This document shows positions 1 through 8,915 of a stretch of 64,000 nucleotides of DNA, one piece after another. How positions within the stretch are numbered: position 1 is the first letter of the stretch; the number at the start of each line of letters is the position of its first letter. The stretch is from Microbacterium proteolyticum (lineage in GTDB: Bacteria > Actinomycetota > Actinomycetes > Actinomycetales > Microbacteriaceae): the NCBI RefSeq assembly GCF_030818075.1, contig NZ_JAUSZZ010000001.1, forward strand, positions 620,001-684,000, read 5' to 3'. The position numbers and the translations under genes are program-made. The notes beneath the pieces are model-generated. The model was not told the DNA's origin and did no database searches. It saw only the letters and a list, made by a program, of their open reading frames with translations.

Positions 1-179
1 GCGGTGCGGGTCAGGGCGGTCTGACGATGGTCCTGTACTTCTACCAGCAGGCCTTCAGCTACAACCGCTTCGGGTACGGCGCCGCGATCGCGTGGGGCGT
101 GTTCCTCATCGTCGTGATCTTCACCATCATCAGCTGGCGCTTCACCGCCGGCAAGAAGGAAGACAAGGCCCGCGCATGA
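1..179 (+). CDS. Sugar ABC transporter permease, C-terminal fragment
   Basis: Only the last 58 or so residues are in the window; the gene starts upstream. The reading frame (codons from base 3) carries one hydrophobic helix and then the basic tail GKKEDKARA, as at the C-terminus of a MalF/UgpA-type binding-protein-dependent permease. The stop TGA at 177-179 overlaps the ATG of the next permease gene (ATGA), so the two are translationally coupled and probably form a heterodimeric channel. Family assignment rests on the short tail plus the neighbouring second permease. Confidence 0.8.
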   Translation, partial: GAGQGGLTMVLYFYQQAFSYNRFGYGAAIAWGVFLIVVIFTIISWRFTAGKKEDKARA

Positions 180-1072
180 CCCTCACCACGCCCCCGCCCG
201 CCACGGTCACCGAGCACATCACCACCGCCGGTGTGCCCGTGCGCCGCCGCCGCAAGGCGACCCCCGGCCGCGTGCTGCTGTACGGCGTGCTCACCGCCGG
301 CGCGGTCGTCTCGCTCTTCCCGCTGTACTGGCTCGTGGTCATGGCCAGCAACTCCACGAGCGACATCTACACGACCCCACCGACCTTCGTCCCGGGACCC
401 CGCCTGTTCGACAACATCGGTGCGGTCTTCTCGCGCATCGACTTCGCGGGCTCGCTGCTCAACACGGTCATCGTCGCGTGCAGCGTGACGTTCCTCGTGC
501 TGGTGTTCGACTCGCTCGCCGCCTTCGCGTTCGCGAAGTTCGAGTTTCCGCTGCGTCGGACGCTCTTCACGATCACTCTCGTGACCTTCATGCTGCCCAT
601 GCAGCTGGCCGTCATCCCGCAGTTCATCACCATGACCAACCTCGGCTGGGTGGGCCAGCTTCAGGCGCTCATCGTGCCCGCCGCGGCCAACGCGTTCGGT
701 ATCTTCTGGCTGCGGCAGTACATGGTGGCATCCATCCCCGACGAACTCATGGATGCCTCGGTGCTCGACGGTGCGGGCTTCTTCCGACAGTGGTTCACGG
801 TGTGTCTGCCGCTGATCCGCCCGGGCCTGGGCTTCCTCGGCATCTTCACCTTCATCGCCGCGTGGAACGACTACCTGTGGCCGCTCGTCGTGATGACCAA
901 CCCCAACCAGGTGACCCTGCAGGTCGCGATGGCGCAGCTGAACACCGCGTTCGGCCAGGACTACGGCATGGTCATGGCGGGGGCCCTGCTCGCCGTGCTG
1001 CCGCTGCTGATCGTGTTCCTCATCGGCGCCCGCCAGTTCATCGGCGACATCGCCAAGGGCGCGATCAAGTGA
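176..1072 (+). CDS. Carbohydrate ABC transporter permease (MalG/UgpE type)
   Basis: A 298-residue inner-membrane permease of a CUT1-type sugar importer. After a polar N-terminus ending in RRRRK come about six hydrophobic segments. The cytoplasmic EAA-like loop that contacts the ATPase is near residues 185-215 (DELMDASVLDGAGFFRQWF). The ATG at 176 overlaps the stop of the preceding permease and is preferred to the in-frame ATG at 92, which would lie inside that gene. The stop overlaps the GTG of the nagB-like gene (GTGA), so transport and sugar-phosphate catabolism are expressed together. No ATPase gene is visible; such importers often share an MsiK-type ATPase encoded elsewhere. The substrate is unknown; neighbours hint at an amino-sugar-containing or galactose-containing glycan. 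Confidence 0.92.
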   Translation: MTLTTPPPATVTEHITTAGVPVRRRRKATPGRVLLYGVLTAGAVVSLFPLYWLVVMASNSTSDIYTTPPTFVPGPRLFDNIGAVFSRIDFAGSLLNTVIVACSVTFLVLVFDSLAAFAFAKFEFPLRRTLFTITLVTFMLPMQLAVIPQFITMTNLGWVGQLQALIVPAAANAFGIFWLRQYMVASIPDELMDASVLDGAGFFRQWFTVCLPLIRPGLGFLGIFTFIAAWNDYLWPLVVMTNPNQVTLQVAMAQLNTAFGQDYGMVMAGALLAVLPLLIVFLIGARQFIGDIAKGAIK

Positions 1073-1821
1073 GCGTGACCCTCCCTCCCGCCCTGGTTCC
1101 CGTCTCCCCGACCACGCGCGTCATCGTCTGCGCGACCGACGAGATCGGCGAGGTCGCCGCCGGCATCGTCGCGAGCGTCGCCCCCGCCGGCGTGCTCGGC
1201 GTCGCCACGGGATCCTCCCCCCTGGCGCTGTACGCCTCGCTCATCCGACGGCGGGCCGAGGGGCTGCGCACCGAGGGGCTGCGCCTGTTCGCCCTCGACG
1301 AGTACGTCGGGCTCGCCGCATCCGATCCGTGCTCGTACGCGGCCTACGTGCGCTCGGTGATCGCCGGGCCGCTCGGCATCCCGGCCGACAACGTGCGGGT
1401 GCCGAGCGGCTCGACCGCCGCCGACGGCGCGGCGTACGAGCGCGCCATCGCCGACGCCGGGGGCGTCGACGTGCAGATCGTGGGCATCGGACGCAACGGT
1501 CACATCGGCTTCAACGAGCCCGGTTCGGATGCCGAGACCCGCACGCGCGTGGTCGAGCTCGACGAGAGCACGCGCCGCGCCAACGCCGAGCACTTCGGCG
1601 GCGATCTCGCCCAGGTGCCGACCCATGCGATGACCCAGGGCGTCGCGACGATCCTCTCGGCCCGGCGGATCGTGCTCGTGGCCGCCGGCTCCGCGAAGGC
1701 GGCCGCCCTGCGCGCCGCCTTGACCGGCCCCGTCACCGCCGACATCCCCGCCTCGTTCCTGCAACGGCATCCCGACGTCACCGTCGTGGCCGACCCCGAC
1801 GCCCTCCGAGAGGACCGATGA
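1069..1821 (+). CDS. nagB: Glucosamine-6-phosphate deaminase (NagB/AgaI family)
   Basis: A 250-residue cytoplasmic enzyme of the NagB/6-phosphogluconolactonase superfamily. It is predicted to convert glucosamine-6-phosphate to fructose-6-phosphate and ammonia. Visible motifs are GVATGSSP near residues 44-51 (phosphate binding), FALDEY at 74-79 with the catalytic aspartate, and GIGRNGHIGFNEPGS near 139-153 with the catalytic histidine. Length fits NagB. The GTG at 1069 overlaps the permease stop, and the stop overlaps the ATG of the beta-galactosidase (ATGA). A galactosamine-6-phosphate deaminase (AgaI) is an alternative, attractive because a beta-galactosidase follows. Confidence 0.88.
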   Translation: MSVTLPPALVPVSPTTRVIVCATDEIGEVAAGIVASVAPAGVLGVATGSSPLALYASLIRRRAEGLRTEGLRLFALDEYVGLAASDPCSYAAYVRSVIAGPLGIPADNVRVPSGSTAADGAAYERAIADAGGVDVQIVGIGRNGHIGFNEPGSDAETRTRVVELDESTRRANAEHFGGDLAQVPTHAMTQGVATILSARRIVLVAAGSAKAAALRAALTGPVTADIPASFLQRHPDVTVVADPDALREDR

Positions 1822-4775
1822 CTCACCTCGGCGATCCCACCCCCGGATCCGACACCCGCCTCCCCCCGCGCGCCTGGCTGCGATCCGACGCCCCGGTCCA
1901 GAGCCTCGACGGCGACTGGGCCTTTCTTCTGCACGACGCCGACCCGGGCGACGACCTCGACGGCCCGCCCCCGTTCGCGGCCGTCGACGCCGATGTCTCG
2001 GCGTGGGACCGCATCCCCGTGCCCTCGCACTGGGGCCTGCACGGGCACGGGCACCCCACGTACACCAACATCCGGTACCCCTTCCCGCTCGACCCTCCGC
2101 ACGTGCCCGACGCCAACCCCACGGGCGACCATCGGCGCACCTTCGACTGGCATCCTTCGTTCTGCCCCGACGGACGCACGCTGCTGCGTTTCGAGGGGGT
2201 CGAGTCGCTCGCGACCGTGTGGCTGAACGGCACCGAGATCGGCTGGTTCACCGGCAGCCGGCTCATGACCGAGTTCGACGTGACCGACCACCTCGTCGAC
2301 GGCGAGAACGTGCTCGCCGTCCGGGTGCACCAGTGGTCGGCCGCGAGCTACCTCGAAGACCAGGACCAGTGGTGGCTGCCCGGCATCTTTCGCAGCGTCT
2401 CGCTGCAGGGCCGGCCCGCCGACGGCCTCGACGATGTCTTCGTACGCGGCGACCGCGACCCCGCGACCGGCGTCGGAACCCTCGACGTGCGCCCCCGCGG
2501 CGGCTGGCCCGTGACCGTGACGGTGCTCGAGCTCGGCATCCATGAGACCTGGGCTTCAGAGGGCGCGGTGGTCCCGCTCCAGATCGACGCCGTCGACGCC
2601 TGGACGCCGGAGACCCCGCGCCTCTACGACGTGGAGGTGTCGACGGATGCCGAGACGGTGCGCCTGCGCGTCGGCTTCCGCCGCATCGAGATTGCCGGCG
2701 ACCGGCTGCTCGCCGACGGCCGCCCCCTGATCTTCCGCGGCGTGAACCGCCACGAGACCGACCCCGACCGCGGCCGGGTGTTCGACGAGGACTACGTGCG
2801 CGGCGAGCTCGAGCTCATGCGGCAGCACAACATCACCGCGATCCGCACGGCGCATCAGCCTCCGCACCCGCGGGTGCTGGAACTGGCCGACGAGATCGGC
2901 TTCTGGGTCGTGCTGGAATGCGACCTCGAGACCCATGGGTTCTGGGACGTCGAGTGGACGGGCAACCCCGCCGACGACCCCGCCTGGCGCGACGCGTGCC
3001 TCGACCGCGTCCGCCGCACGGTCGAGCGCGACAAGAACCACGCGAGCGTGGTGATGTGGTCGCTCGGCAACGAGTCGGGCACCGGCCGAAACCTCGCCGA
3101 GATGGCCGGGTGGATCCGCGAGCGCGACGACTCCCGCCCCATCCACTACGAGGGCGACTACGGCGGGGCGTACACCGACGTCTACTCGCGCATGTACCCC
3201 ACGATGGAAGAGATCGCCTCCGTGTGCGGCGATCAGACCATGGCCGTGCACGAGATCGGCCCGGCCGAGGGCGCACGCCAGCGGGCGAAGCCCTTCGTGC
3301 TGTGCGAGTTCGCGCACGCGATGGGCAACGGCCCCGGCTCGCTCGCCGACTACGAGCGGATGGTGGAGCAGTACCCCCGCCTGCACGGAGGGTTCGTGTG
3401 GGAGTGGCGCGACCACGGCATCCGCACCCGCACCGCCGACGGCACCGAGTTCTTCGCCTACGGCGGCGACTTCGGCGAGCCCGTGCACGACGGCGTCTAC
3501 CTGATGGACGGCCTCGTGCTCTCGGACGGCACGCCCTCGCCCGGCTTGGGCGAGCTCGCCGCGGTATGGGCCCCGGTGACGCTCGAACACGTCAGCGGGC
3601 GCTCCTGGCGCGTGCGCAACCGGCAGCACTCCCTCTGCACCGATCACCTCGACCTGCGCTGGCGGGTCGAAGACGACGGCATCCGGGTCGCCGACGGCGC
3701 GCTCCCTGCGCCGATCCTGTCGCCGGGTGCCGAGACGGTGATCGAGCTGCCAGCGGCGGGGATCCCGGATGCCACCGGCGAGCGCTGGATCACGCTCGAG
3801 GCCGTGTGGCGCGATGCTCCGGCGTGGGGGGCCGCGGGGCATGTCGTCTCGCGCGCGCAAGTGCAGGTGAATGCCGCTCCCCCGCGCCCCGCGCGCGCGG
3901 CCGCGGGCGGTTGGCGCGGCGACGCGCTGGGCGACGCGGTGTTCGACCGACGCGGCGCGCTCGTGCGCTGGCGCGACCTCGAGGTGTCGGGGCCGCTGCC
4001 GGAGCTGTGGCGCGCACCCACCGAGAACGACCAGCTCGACGGGCAGGGCTCGTACGAGACCGCCGACCCGGCGCTGACGAACGGGCGCGGCGACGAGAGC
4101 ACCCCGGCGTCGTCGGTGCGGTGGCTCGAGCGTGGCCTCGACCGCCTGCAGCACCGCGTGCTGTCGGTCGAGCGGACCGAGCAGGGGCTCGTGCAGCGCG
4201 TGCGGTCGATGGCCGCCCACAGCGCGCAGGGCATCGAGACGACGTTCGCGTGGCGCCTCGACGGCGACGGGCTGCGGCTGCACACCGACATCCGCCCGTT
4301 CGGCCCGTGGGACTGCACCTGGCCGCGCGTCGGCGCGCGCATCGGTCTGCCCGGCGCCCTCGCCGACGAGCCGGCACGGTGGTACGGCACCGGACCGGCG
4401 GAGTCGTACAGCGACAGCGCCGAGGCCGCCTATGTCGGCCGCTTCGAGGCCGCCGTCGACGAGCTCGGCGTCGCCTACGGCCGCCCGCAAGAGACCGGGC
4501 ACCGCCCGGGTCTGCGCGCCCTCGACCTCGGTCCGCTGCACCTGCGCGCCGTCGCCTCGGGCTCGACCGGGCTCCCCGGCTTCCAGCTCGACCGCCACAC
4601 CGCGCAGGAACGCACCGGTGTCGCGCACGCGCACGAGCTGCCGCCGTCGCAGGGCCTGTGGCTGTACCTCGACGCCGCCCAGCACGGCCTCGGGTCGCGC
4701 GCATGCGGGCCCGACGTGCTGCCGCGCCACGCCCTCTGGCCCCGCGCGGTGTCATGGACGGTGGTGTTCGAGTAG
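1818..4775 (+). CDS. lacZ: Beta-galactosidase, glycoside hydrolase family 2
   Basis: A 985-residue LacZ-like enzyme without a signal peptide, so cytoplasmic, hydrolysing terminal beta-galactosides. The order is an N-terminal jelly-roll (sugar-binding) domain, an immunoglobulin-like domain, a TIM barrel, another sandwich, and a C-terminal small-chain domain. The acid/base glutamate is in WSLGNESG (E419 by position) and the nucleophile in VLCEFAHAMGNG (about E497), both intact. Length is close to E. coli LacZ. The ATG at 1818 overlaps the nagB stop and is preferred over the in-frame upstream start at 1329, which lies inside nagB. It is the last gene of the importer/deaminase operon, so the transported oligosaccharide is probably cleaved in the cytoplasm. 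Confidence 0.92.
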   Translation: MTHLGDPTPGSDTRLPPRAWLRSDAPVQSLDGDWAFLLHDADPGDDLDGPPPFAAVDADVSAWDRIPVPSHWGLHGHGHPTYTNIRYPFPLDPPHVPDANPTGDHRRTFDWHPSFCPDGRTLLRFEGVESLATVWLNGTEIGWFTGSRLMTEFDVTDHLVDGENVLAVRVHQWSAASYLEDQDQWWLPGIFRSVSLQGRPADGLDDVFVRGDRDPATGVGTLDVRPRGGWPVTVTVLELGIHETWASEGAVVPLQIDAVDAWTPETPRLYDVEVSTDAETVRLRVGFRRIEIAGDRLLADGRPLIFRGVNRHETDPDRGRVFDEDYVRGELELMRQHNITAIRTAHQPPHPRVLELADEIGFWVVLECDLETHGFWDVEWTGNPADDPAWRDACLDRVRRTVERDKNHASVVMWSLGNESGTGRNLAEMAGWIRERDDSRPIHYEGDYGGAYTDVYSRMYPTMEEIASVCGDQTMAVHEIGPAEGARQRAKPFVLCEFAHAMGNGPGSLADYERMVEQYPRLHGGFVWEWRDHGIRTRTADGTEFFAYGGDFGEPVHDGVYLMDGLVLSDGTPSPGLGELAAVWAPVTLEHVSGRSWRVRNRQHSLCTDHLDLRWRVEDDGIRVADGALPAPILSPGAETVIELPAAGIPDATGERWITLEAVWRDAPAWGAAGHVVSRAQVQVNAAPPRPARAAAGGWRGDALGDAVFDRRGALVRWRDLEVSGPLPELWRAPTENDQLDGQGSYETADPALTNGRGDESTPASSVRWLERGLDRLQHRVLSVERTEQGLVQRVRSMAAHSAQGIETTFAWRLDGDGLRLHTDIRPFGPWDCTWPRVGARIGLPGALADEPARWYGTGPAESYSDSAEAAYVGRFEAAVDELGVAYGRPQETGHRPGLRALDLGPLHLRAVASGSTGLPGFQLDRHTAQERTGVAHAHELPPSQGLWLYLDAAQHGLGSRACGPDVLPRHALWPRAVSWTVVFE

Positions 4776-4801
4776 GCGGAGTGTGGAGGGCATAATCGAT
4801 G

Positions 4802-4845
4802 GCCCCGTTTTTATGAGATAGTGCCCTAAGTCAGAAAAACGGGGC
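4802..4845. promoter_or_regulatory. 11-bp perfect inverted repeat upstream of fic
   Basis: The arms GCCCCGTTTTT (4802-4812) and AAAAACGGGGC (4835-4845) are perfectly complementary around a 22-base AT-richer centre. The element ends 8 bases before the fic ATG and lies 26 bases after the beta-galactosidase stop. It could be an operator/promoter for fic or an intrinsic terminator for the upstream operon. The 22-base loop is long for a terminator and no T-run follows the right arm, which favours a regulatory role. Confidence 0.55.
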
Positions 4846-4853
4846 AGCCTCTT

Positions 4854-6131
4854 ATGAGTTCTGAACAGCAGCCGACACCTGTGGACGCCGCCGCCGAAAG
4901 CGAGCGGACGGCGTCCCCCGACGCTGGCCCCGCAGGCGAGCAGCGTGACACTCCCTGGCCGCCCGTCGACCACGAAACGCGAGGATGGGTGCCGGCTGCG
5001 GCCATCGGCATCCGCGCCGCGCGCGCGGGTTATGCCCGTGTCGATTACGAGGCATCCGTGCCCCCGTCGATCGCCTCCCTGCATCCTGTGCTGATGCCCC
5101 ACATCGCCGCAGAGGCGGAGGAAGCCGCGGCTGAACTGACGCGGTTCGACGCCGAGCTCGGCAGCCGGGTCGCCGGTTTCGCACCCGTTCTCTTGCGCTC
5201 GGAGGCCGCGTCCTCGTCGCAGATCGAGAATCTCACCGCATCCGCCCGTGCGATCTTCTCCGCTGAGCTCGGCGCAAAGGGATCCCGGAACGCTGAGCTG
5301 ATCACCGCGAACACCCGCTCGCTGCAGGCGGCTCTCGAGCTCGCCGAGCAGATCACGCCCGACAGCATCGCGTCGATGCACCGCGTGTTGATGGAGTCGC
5401 AGCCACGGCACACCCCCGGCGAATATCGGACGGAACAGGTGTGGATCGGCACCCGGAGCGACTCACCCGTCGACGCCGAGTTCGTCCCTCCACACCACGA
5501 ACGCGTCGCGGATCTCGTCGAAGACGTCGCTCGTTTCGCCGCCCGTTGGGATGTGCCGTCGCTCACCTCCGTCGCGATCGCCCACGCACAGTTCGAGACG
5601 ATCCACCCGTACACCGATGGCAACGGCCGAACGGGGCGAGCCCTGGCGCAGTCGATGCTCCGATACCGGGGCGTCACGACGAACGTCGCGATCCCCGTGT
5701 CGGCAGGCCTCCTGGCGGACGTCGACGGATACCACAGCGCGCTGACCGCTTACCGCCGGGGAGACCCGAACCCGATTGTGCGGGCCTTCGCATCCGCGGC
5801 CTTCCGCGCCATCGCGAACAGTCGCGAACTCGTGTCCGCCATCGACGAGATCCGCGCGGCGTGGGGTGACCGACTGACCGTCCGTCGCGACTCCAGCGCC
5901 TGGCGACTGCTCGACGTCTTCGCCCACCGACCTGTGCTCGACTCCGCGACCGCCGCTGCGGAACTCGGTATCTCGCAGCCGAACGTGTACCCGCCGCTGA
6001 GGGCGCTCGTCGACGCGGGAATCGTGCGCTCCAAGGCGGAGCACAAGCTCGGACCGTTCTGGCGCAGCGAGGAGATCCTGGACGCCATCGACGCGTTCGC
6101 GGCGAGGGCGGGGCGCCGTCAGCGCAACTGA
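4854..6131 (+). CDS. Fic family protein (AMPylation-type) with C-terminal winged helix
   Basis: A 425-residue cytoplasmic protein with a Fic core that typically transfers AMP from ATP to a hydroxyl on target proteins. The active-site motif HPYTDGNGR begins at about residue 251, with catalytic His, acidic residue, GNGR loop and a further Arg all present. A class II autoinhibitory helix matching [S/T]xxxE[G/N] is visible as SSQIEN near residues 121-126. The last 90 residues look like a winged helix-turn-helix (AAELGISQPNVYPPLRALV), as in Fic proteins that bind their own promoter. The ATG at 4854 follows a strong inverted repeat. No antitoxin gene is adjacent, consistent with built-in inhibition. 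Targets are unknown. Confidence 0.88.
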   Translation: MSSEQQPTPVDAAAESERTASPDAGPAGEQRDTPWPPVDHETRGWVPAAAIGIRAARAGYARVDYEASVPPSIASLHPVLMPHIAAEAEEAAAELTRFDAELGSRVAGFAPVLLRSEAASSSQIENLTASARAIFSAELGAKGSRNAELITANTRSLQAALELAEQITPDSIASMHRVLMESQPRHTPGEYRTEQVWIGTRSDSPVDAEFVPPHHERVADLVEDVARFAARWDVPSLTSVAIAHAQFETIHPYTDGNGRTGRALAQSMLRYRGVTTNVAIPVSAGLLADVDGYHSALTAYRRGDPNPIVRAFASAAFRAIANSRELVSAIDEIRAAWGDRLTVRRDSSAWRLLDVFAHRPVLDSATAAAELGISQPNVYPPLRALVDAGIVRSKAEHKLGPFWRSEEILDAIDAFAARAGRRQRN

Positions 6132-6141
6132 CTCGCCTGCG

Positions 6142-6161
6142 ACGACGCCCGCGTCGTGGGC
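6142..6161. terminator. Possible bidirectional terminator between convergent genes
   Basis: The 44-bp gap between fic (plus) and the citrate synthase gene (minus) holds overlapping GC-rich hairpins, ACGACGC-CC-GCGTCGT (6142-6157) and GCCC-gcgtcgt-GGGC (6147-6161). There is no T-tract. A terminator is plausible from the convergent layout only. Confidence 0.35.
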
Positions 6162-6175
6162 TCGTTGCCCAGCGC

Positions 6176-7315
6176 TCAGACCTCGACGCCTTCCCCCGCG
6201 TACGCCGGCCCGACGTACCGCGCAGACGGGCGGATGATCTTCGCGTCGCGCGCCTGTTCGAGCACGTGCGCCGTCCATCCGATCGTGCGGGCGAGCGCGA
6301 AGGTCGGGGTGAACATCGCGCGCGGAATGCCGCACTGCTCCATCACGACGGCGGCGTAGAACTCGACGTTCGCGTGCAGCGGGCGCGCGGGCCGGCGCGC
6401 CGCCAGCTGCCGCTCCGCCTCGACCTGGAACGCCAGCGCCTGCGTCACACGCGACCCGCCGAACCCGAGGGCGACCTCGCGCAGGAGTTCCGAGCGCGGA
6501 TCCGCCGTGCGATACACCGCGTGCCCGAACCCCATCAGCCGTCGCCCCGCCGCGAGCTCCCCGGCGATCCACGCCCCGGGGCCGTCGCCCGCCCGATCCA
6601 GGCTGTCGAGCGCGCGCGCCGGGGCTCCGCCGTGCAGCGGGCCCGAGAGCGCTCCGAGGGCTCCGGTGAGACAGGATGCCATGTCGGCCCCCGTCGAGGC
6701 GATGACCCGGGCTGTGAAGGTCGAGGCGTTGAAGCCGTGGTCCATCGCGGCGACGAGGTAGGCCGAGAGAGCGTGCACGTGCGCGGCATCCGGGATCTCG
6801 CCCGTGACGCGCTCGAGGTAGTCGGCGACGACACCGCCGCCCGTCCGGGCTCTCGCCGGTGCGACGTCGGCGGCGCCGGGGCGCCGCGTCACGGTCGCGG
6901 CGAGCACGACCGGAGCGATCGCCGCGAAGAAGACCGCCTCGTCGAGACGGCCCGCTTCATCGAGATCGAACAGCGCGGAAGACCCCCGGGCGGATGCCGC
7001 GAGCGTCCATACCGCGCGAAGGGCGGCGAGCGGCTGGTCGGTGCGCTCGACGACCGCGGCGAGGAGCGCCGGCATCCGAGAATCCGTGCGGGCGGCGGCG
7101 ACGCGCGCGGCGAAGGCGGCACGCTCGGCGTCGTCGGGCAGCCCACCGACCACGAGCAGCTGCCAGACGTCTTCGAACGAGCGGGTGCGGGCCAGCTCCA
7201 CCGCCGATCGGCCGCGGTACTGGTAGAACCCGCCGTCGCCGTCAACGTCGCTGATGGTCGTCTCGGCCGCGACGACGCCGTTGAGGCCGCGGGGCACATC
7301 GATCAGATCGCTCAT
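6176..7315 (-). CDS. Citrate synthase / 2-methylcitrate synthase family protein
   Basis: A 379-residue citrate-synthase-fold enzyme condensing an acyl-CoA with an oxo acid (oxaloacetate in the usual case). Family signatures are DHGFNAS (active-site His), the GPLHGGAP loop and GFGHAVY. In place of the usual NVD that supplies the catalytic Asp, the protein reads NVEFY, with Glu at about residue 318, a conservative change that may alter rate or substrate. The start is the ATG at 7315, giving the family start [13 protein letters not shown]; the upstream TTG-type extension would overlap the divergent gene. It faces the helix-turn-helix citrate synthase gene across a 52-bp intergenic region with nested palindromes. 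Methylcitrate synthase is an alternative. Confidence 0.85.
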   Translation of the reverse strand: MSDLIDVPRGLNGVVAAETTISDVDGDGGFYQYRGRSAVELARTRSFEDVWQLLVVGGLPDDAERAAFAARVAAARTDSRMPALLAAVVERTDQPLAALRAVWTLAASARGSSALFDLDEAGRLDEAVFFAAIAPVVLAATVTRRPGAADVAPARARTGGGVVADYLERVTGEIPDAAHVHALSAYLVAAMDHGFNASTFTARVIASTGADMASCLTGALGALSGPLHGGAPARALDSLDRAGDGPGAWIAGELAAGRRLMGFGHAVYRTADPRSELLREVALGFGGSRVTQALAFQVEAERQLAARRPARPLHANVEFYAAVVMEQCGIPRAMFTPTFALARTIGWTAHVLEQARDAKIIRPSARYVGPAYAGEGVEV

Positions 7316-7347
7316 GCGCTCAGTGTGCGAACATGACCAACACAGCG

Positions 7348-7366
7348 TCAACGTTGATCGGATCAA
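7348..7366. promoter_or_regulatory. Nested palindromes between divergent citrate synthase genes
   Basis: Two overlapping perfect palindromes lie in the 52-bp divergent intergenic region: TCAACGTTGA (7348-7357) and TTGATC-G-GATCAA (7354-7366), ending one base before the plus-strand ATG. They share the half-site TTGA. The position suits an operator controlling one or both genes; the N-terminal helix-turn-helix of the plus-strand protein is a candidate ligand-responsive binder. Binding is inferred, not shown. Confidence 0.5.
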
Positions 7367-7367
7367 G

Positions 7368-8546
7368 ATGGCATCCCCTCTCCCCCGCCTCTCGGCCGCC
7401 CAGGTCGCCGCCCGCCTCGGCGTCAAACCCGAGACCGTCTACGCGTACGTCTCGCGCGGGTTGCTCACCCGCGAACGCCACGCGAATGGCTCGACGTTCG
7501 ACGCGCTCGAGGTCGAGGCCTTCGCGGCGAGCCGCCGGCGCACGGCGACGCGCGCTCCCGCCCACCCCACCACCGGGATGCCGCTGGCCGTCGTGCAGAC
7601 CGACATCGCCGACATCGAAGACGGCGAGCTGCTGTACCGCGGTCGCCGGGCCCGTGATCTCGCCGCTCAGCCGTTCGCCGAGGTCGTGGCGTGGCTGTGG
7701 GGCGCGGAGCGCACCGACGCACCCGACCCGGCCATCGGCAGCGCGCGCGAGATGATCGCCGCCCTGCCGCCGCACGCGGGCGCCATGGACCGCTTCCGCG
7801 CTGCGCTCACCGGCTTCGCCGCCGACGACCCGCTCCGCCACGACACCTCGGCGGCCACGCTGCACCGCATCGGGTGGACCTTGCTCACCGGCCTACCCGT
7901 CGCCCTCGGCGGCGACCCGCACGTCGACATCGCGCGCTCGCTCGTGAGCGCCTGGGGCGCGACGAATGACGCGGCCGTCGCGGCGGTGAACGCGGCCCTC
8001 GTCCTGCTCATCGACCACGACCTCGCGGTGTCGACCTTCGCCGCGCGGGTGGCCGCCTCGGCCCGGGCCGACGGCTACGCCGCGGTCGGCGCGGCCCTCG
8101 GCGCGGCCGACTCGCCGCTGCACATCGCCGCCGCGACGCGCGCCGCGCACCTGCTCTCGCGGGTGAGCCGTGGCATGGATGCGGAGCGGGCCTTGGCCGA
8201 GGCGGTGCAGCACGGGCACGGCATCCCGGGCTTCGGGCACCCGCTCTACGACGGCATCGACGACCGCGCCGACGCGCTCCTCCCCCTGATCGCGCGGTTG
8301 CGCGACGGCGAACGGACGATGGATGCCGTCCGCCGCCTCGACGACGCCGTCACGCACCGCACCCGCTCGCGGCCGAACGTCGACCTGGCGCTGGCCGCCC
8401 TGGCATCCGCCGCCCGTCTGCCCGACGACGCGGCGAGCACGATCTTCGTGCTGGGGCGCACCGCAGGGTGGATCGCCCACATCGCCGCCGAGTACGCCGA
8501 GCCCGCGATGCGGCTACGACCCCGGGGTGAATACGTCGGCCCGTGA
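7368..8546 (+). CDS. Citrate synthase-like protein with N-terminal helix-turn-helix
   Basis: A 392-residue protein. Residues 1-60 form a MerR/excisionase-like helix-turn-helix ([20 protein letters not shown]) and the rest is a citrate synthase fold. The enzyme part keeps DHDLAVS, GFGHPLY and PNVD, the latter with the usual Asp, but the LHGG loop is changed to LHIAA. Catalysis may therefore be weakened or altered. The ATG at 7368 is chosen over the upstream in-frame start, which would run into the divergent gene. Actinobacteria commonly carry such HTH-citrate synthases beside a second citrate synthase; whether they act as enzyme, regulator or both is not settled here. The 3' end overlaps the convergent NIF3-like gene by 33 bp. 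Confidence 0.82.
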   Translation: MASPLPRLSAAQVAARLGVKPETVYAYVSRGLLTRERHANGSTFDALEVEAFAASRRRTATRAPAHPTTGMPLAVVQTDIADIEDGELLYRGRRARDLAAQPFAEVVAWLWGAERTDAPDPAIGSAREMIAALPPHAGAMDRFRAALTGFAADDPLRHDTSAATLHRIGWTLLTGLPVALGGDPHVDIARSLVSAWGATNDAAVAAVNAALVLLIDHDLAVSTFAARVAASARADGYAAVGAALGAADSPLHIAAATRAAHLLSRVSRGMDAERALAEAVQHGHGIPGFGHPLYDGIDDRADALLPLIARLRDGERTMDAVRRLDDAVTHRTRSRPNVDLALAALASAARLPDDAASTIFVLGRTAGWIAHIAAEYAEPAMRLRPRGEYVGP

Positions 8547-8915
8547 GCGCCGACGCGCCGTCGGGCGTCGGCGGAACGCCTCAGCCGGGTGCGCGCCGTC
8601 GGGATCGTAGACCGGGAGGAACACGATCACGGCCTCTTCGTAGGGGTGCACCGCGCTTACGGCATCGCGAACCGCCCGGGCGTCGGCGGCGTCGCACAAC
8701 GCCTCGACACGGAACTCCTCACCGCGCTGCACCTCGCCGACCTCGCCGTCGTACGGTGTCGCCCCTGGCAGCGGCCGCCAGGTGCCCGACACCCGCCAGA
8801 ACGTCGTGCAGCGGTCGTACGCGCCGATCCGCCCCGCGCCGGCACGATCGAGCGCCTCGATCACGGCATCCACGTGGCTCTCGGGAACCGAGACCTCCAC
8901 CTTCAGGCGCGTCAC
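8514..8915 (-). CDS. NIF3/YqfO C-terminal domain-like protein
   Basis: A 133-residue protein recognised as the ferredoxin-like YqfO insert (CutA/PII-like fold) of NIF3-family proteins. It starts TRLKVEVSVPESHVDAVIEALDRAG and contains the AVHPYEE signature near residue 90. The full metal-binding NIF3 core is absent. The C-terminus is a basic tail ([11 protein letters not shown]). The GTG at 8915 overlaps the stop of the mobA-like gene (GTGA), so it is the last gene of the moeA operon. Its function is unknown; the operon suggests an accessory role in cofactor or metal handling, which is inference. Confidence 0.65.
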   Translation of the reverse strand: MTRLKVEVSVPESHVDAVIEALDRAGAGRIGAYDRCTTFWRVSGTWRPLPGATPYDGEVGEVQRGEEFRVEALCDAADARAVRDAVSAVHPYEEAVIVFLPVYDPDGAHPAEAFRRRPTARRRSRADVFTPGS

